Assembly (NCBI GenBank): GCA_938003875.1 | Contig: CALKWO010000393.1 | Location: forward strand, 1-15,889 | Length of the DNA stretch: 15,889 bases | Direction of reading: 5' to 3' | DNA from: an uncultured bacterium | GTDB lineage: Bacteria; Planctomycetota; Uabimicrobiia; Uabimicrobiales; JABWCH01 | In this document: one piece after another, positions 15,241 through 15,889 of the stretch | Layout of the letters: every line of letters starts with the position of its first letter | Position numbering within the stretch: position 1 is the first letter of the stretch | Program-made: the position numbers and the translations under genes | Notes under the pieces: generated by a model | Database searches by the model: none | The model's input: only the letters and a program-made list of their open reading frames with translations | What the model was told of the DNA's origin: nothing

Positions 15241-15352
15241 TTCACCGCAGAGAGAGAAAAGAACACGGATCAAGTTTTTTTTCCACGAAAAACACGAAAT
15301 ACACGAACATTCCTTTTCGTGCTTTTCGTGTTTTTGGGGACCATTCTTTATG
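15241..15352. repeat. REP-like palindromic element, copy B (inverted relative to copy A)
   Basis: A hairpin from CCACGAAAAACACGAA (15283-15298) to the arm ending TTTTCGTGTTTTTGGGG (to 15339), loop near CATTCC. Its reverse complement aligns with 115-220 through shared blocks such as TAAAGAAT, CACGAAAAGGAATGTTCGTG and ACTTGATCCGT. It lies between the convergent kinase and Rpn genes and may help end transcription from both. The rest of 15156-15521 holds only this, the short hexamer piece and the terminator below. Confidence 0.85.
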
Positions 15353-15470
15353 TTTTATCATCTTTTAAATCAACCTGCTATCATAACACAGGCATCTTGG
15401 CCAGGCAAAGGAAAATTCCATCATGCAAAAAAAAATCTTTCCTTCCTCCGATCTAAAATCGCAACTTGAC

Positions 15471-15505
15471 AAAAAAACAGCGTTGGGTAACACCCCAACG
15501 CTGTT
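15471..15505 (-). terminator. rho-independent terminator of the Rpn-family gene
   Basis: A perfect 12-bp stem (15476-15487 with 15494-15505; core CAGCGTTGGG / CCCAACGCTG) with a 6-nt loop. On the minus strand the stem is followed by seven T (15477-15471). It lies 17 bp past the Rpn stop codon. Confidence 0.9.
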
Positions 15506-15521
15506 AAGTTAAGATTGTAGG

Positions 15522-15889
15522 CTACAATAGAGAAACCAGCTCTGATTCAAAGGAATCAAGGGAAGGGCTGGTTTTGGCAAGGAGGAATATCTTGTTGAGC
15601 CTTTCTAAATCCTGAATAGAACGAATCTGCTTCATAGAATGAAGCCCCCTGGCCCCAAACCTCGCTTCCAGAAGGCCTTCTATTCCTTCGATTTTGCCTT
15701 CGATTTTGCCTTTGATTTCGCCTTCGATTTTGCCTTTGATTTCGCCTTCGATTTTGCCTTCGATTTTGCCTTCCATAAGACCTTTCTTGTATTCATCAGC
15801 CAATTTAGTGCGTTCATCTCTGATCGCCATGATTCTGGAATCATAGATAGCCCGTTGTCTGTCATCGTAGGAAAATTTCTTCAGCTCTT
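15522..15889 (-). CDS. Rpn-family PD-(D/E)XK nuclease/putative transposase, C-terminal part (5' end outside window)
   Basis: The reading frame is open from the right edge to a TAG at 15522-15524, so only about 122 C-terminal residues are seen and the nuclease core is outside. Residues before the first internal ATG read ELKKFSYDDRQRAIYDSRI, then MAIRDERTKLADEYKKGLMEG. This regular helix followed by a charged glycine-rich repeat and a short helical end (LLEARFGARGLHSMKQI, LERLNKIFLLA) is the typical C-terminus of Rpn (recombination-promoting nuclease, PDDEXK_2) proteins. The repeat of (K/E)-I-(E/K)-G tetrapeptides comes from seven 12-bp DNA units. A strong terminator follows. Members of this family have been linked to DNA cleavage, RecA-independent recombination and phage defence. 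Whether the full gene is intact cannot be judged. Confidence 0.85.
   Translation of the reverse strand, partial: ELKKFSYDDRQRAIYDSRIMAIRDERTKLADEYKKGLMEGKIEGKIEGEIKGKIEGEIKGKIEGKIEGIEGLLEARFGARGLHSMKQIRSIQDLERLNKIFLLAKTSPSLDSFESELVSLL
15685..15768. repeat. 12-bp tandem repeat inside the Rpn-family gene
   Basis: Seven consecutive 12-bp units alternate between CCTTCGATTTTG (units 1, 2, 4, 6, 7) and CCTTTGATTTCG (units 3 and 5). On the coding strand they encode KIEG and EIKG. The order suggests past expansion by slippage or unequal exchange, always in frame. Confidence 0.93.

Noticed and set aside
15514..15528. Palindrome ATTGTAG-G-CTACAAT as an operator
   Set aside because: It overlaps the stop codon of the Rpn-family gene, far from any start; more likely chance or part of the 3' end.
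15685..15768. CRISPR-like array
   Set aside because: Units are 12 bp, contiguous, without spacers, and in frame inside a protein-coding region.

Overview
The window looks like bacterial chromosome of modest GC content (A/T-rich intergenic DNA). Signal peptides, an outer-membrane beta-barrel protein, CheW adaptors and a very large Hanks-type Ser/Thr kinase fused to an ATPase and TPRs point to a diderm environmental lineage. Planctomycetota or another PVC or deep-branching Gram-negative group would fit. This placement is inferred from gene content; there is no rRNA or tRNA gene to anchor it.

Layout: (1) 1-485 holds hexamer-like sequence, a REP-like palindromic element and a promoter region. 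(2) 486-4423, plus strand, is a compact amino-acid metabolism operon: carbamate kinase, threonine synthase and M17 leucyl aminopeptidase. (3) 4424-4647 is intergenic and dominated by a long imperfect hairpin made of CGTNNN hexamers. (4) 4648-6609, plus strand, has two overlapping CheW-domain genes followed by a protein whose N-terminus resembles an ADP-ribosyltransferase-type fold. (5) 6610-6713 separates convergent genes and is itself an inverted-repeat structure. (6) 6714-11040, minus strand, is a tightly packed five-gene cluster read from right to left: DUF3343 protein, MazG, coiled-coil PD-(D/E)XK nuclease-like protein, outer-membrane barrel, and a secreted kexin-like S8 protease with a P domain and a Cys-containing C-terminal sorting-type tail. 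(7) 11041-11450 is an A/T-rich divergent promoter region. (8) 11451-15155, plus strand, encodes a 1234-residue kinase-ATPase-TPR protein. (9) 15156-15521 holds a second, inverted copy of the left-end REP-like element and a strong minus-strand terminator. (10) 15522-15889, minus strand, is the C-terminal part of an Rpn-family PD-(D/E)XK nuclease, cut by the window edge.

The first operon is ordinary amino-acid and peptide metabolism. The less usual parts are the CheW-CheW-ART-like operon with no CheA, receptor or response regulator in view, and the protease with its candidate envelope-sorting tail beside a beta-barrel gene. Two nuclease-fold genes carry exact or near-exact in-frame tandem repeats (54 bp and 12 bp), and related repeats lie near both ends of the window. 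I see no CRISPR array, integrase or recognisable complete mobile element.
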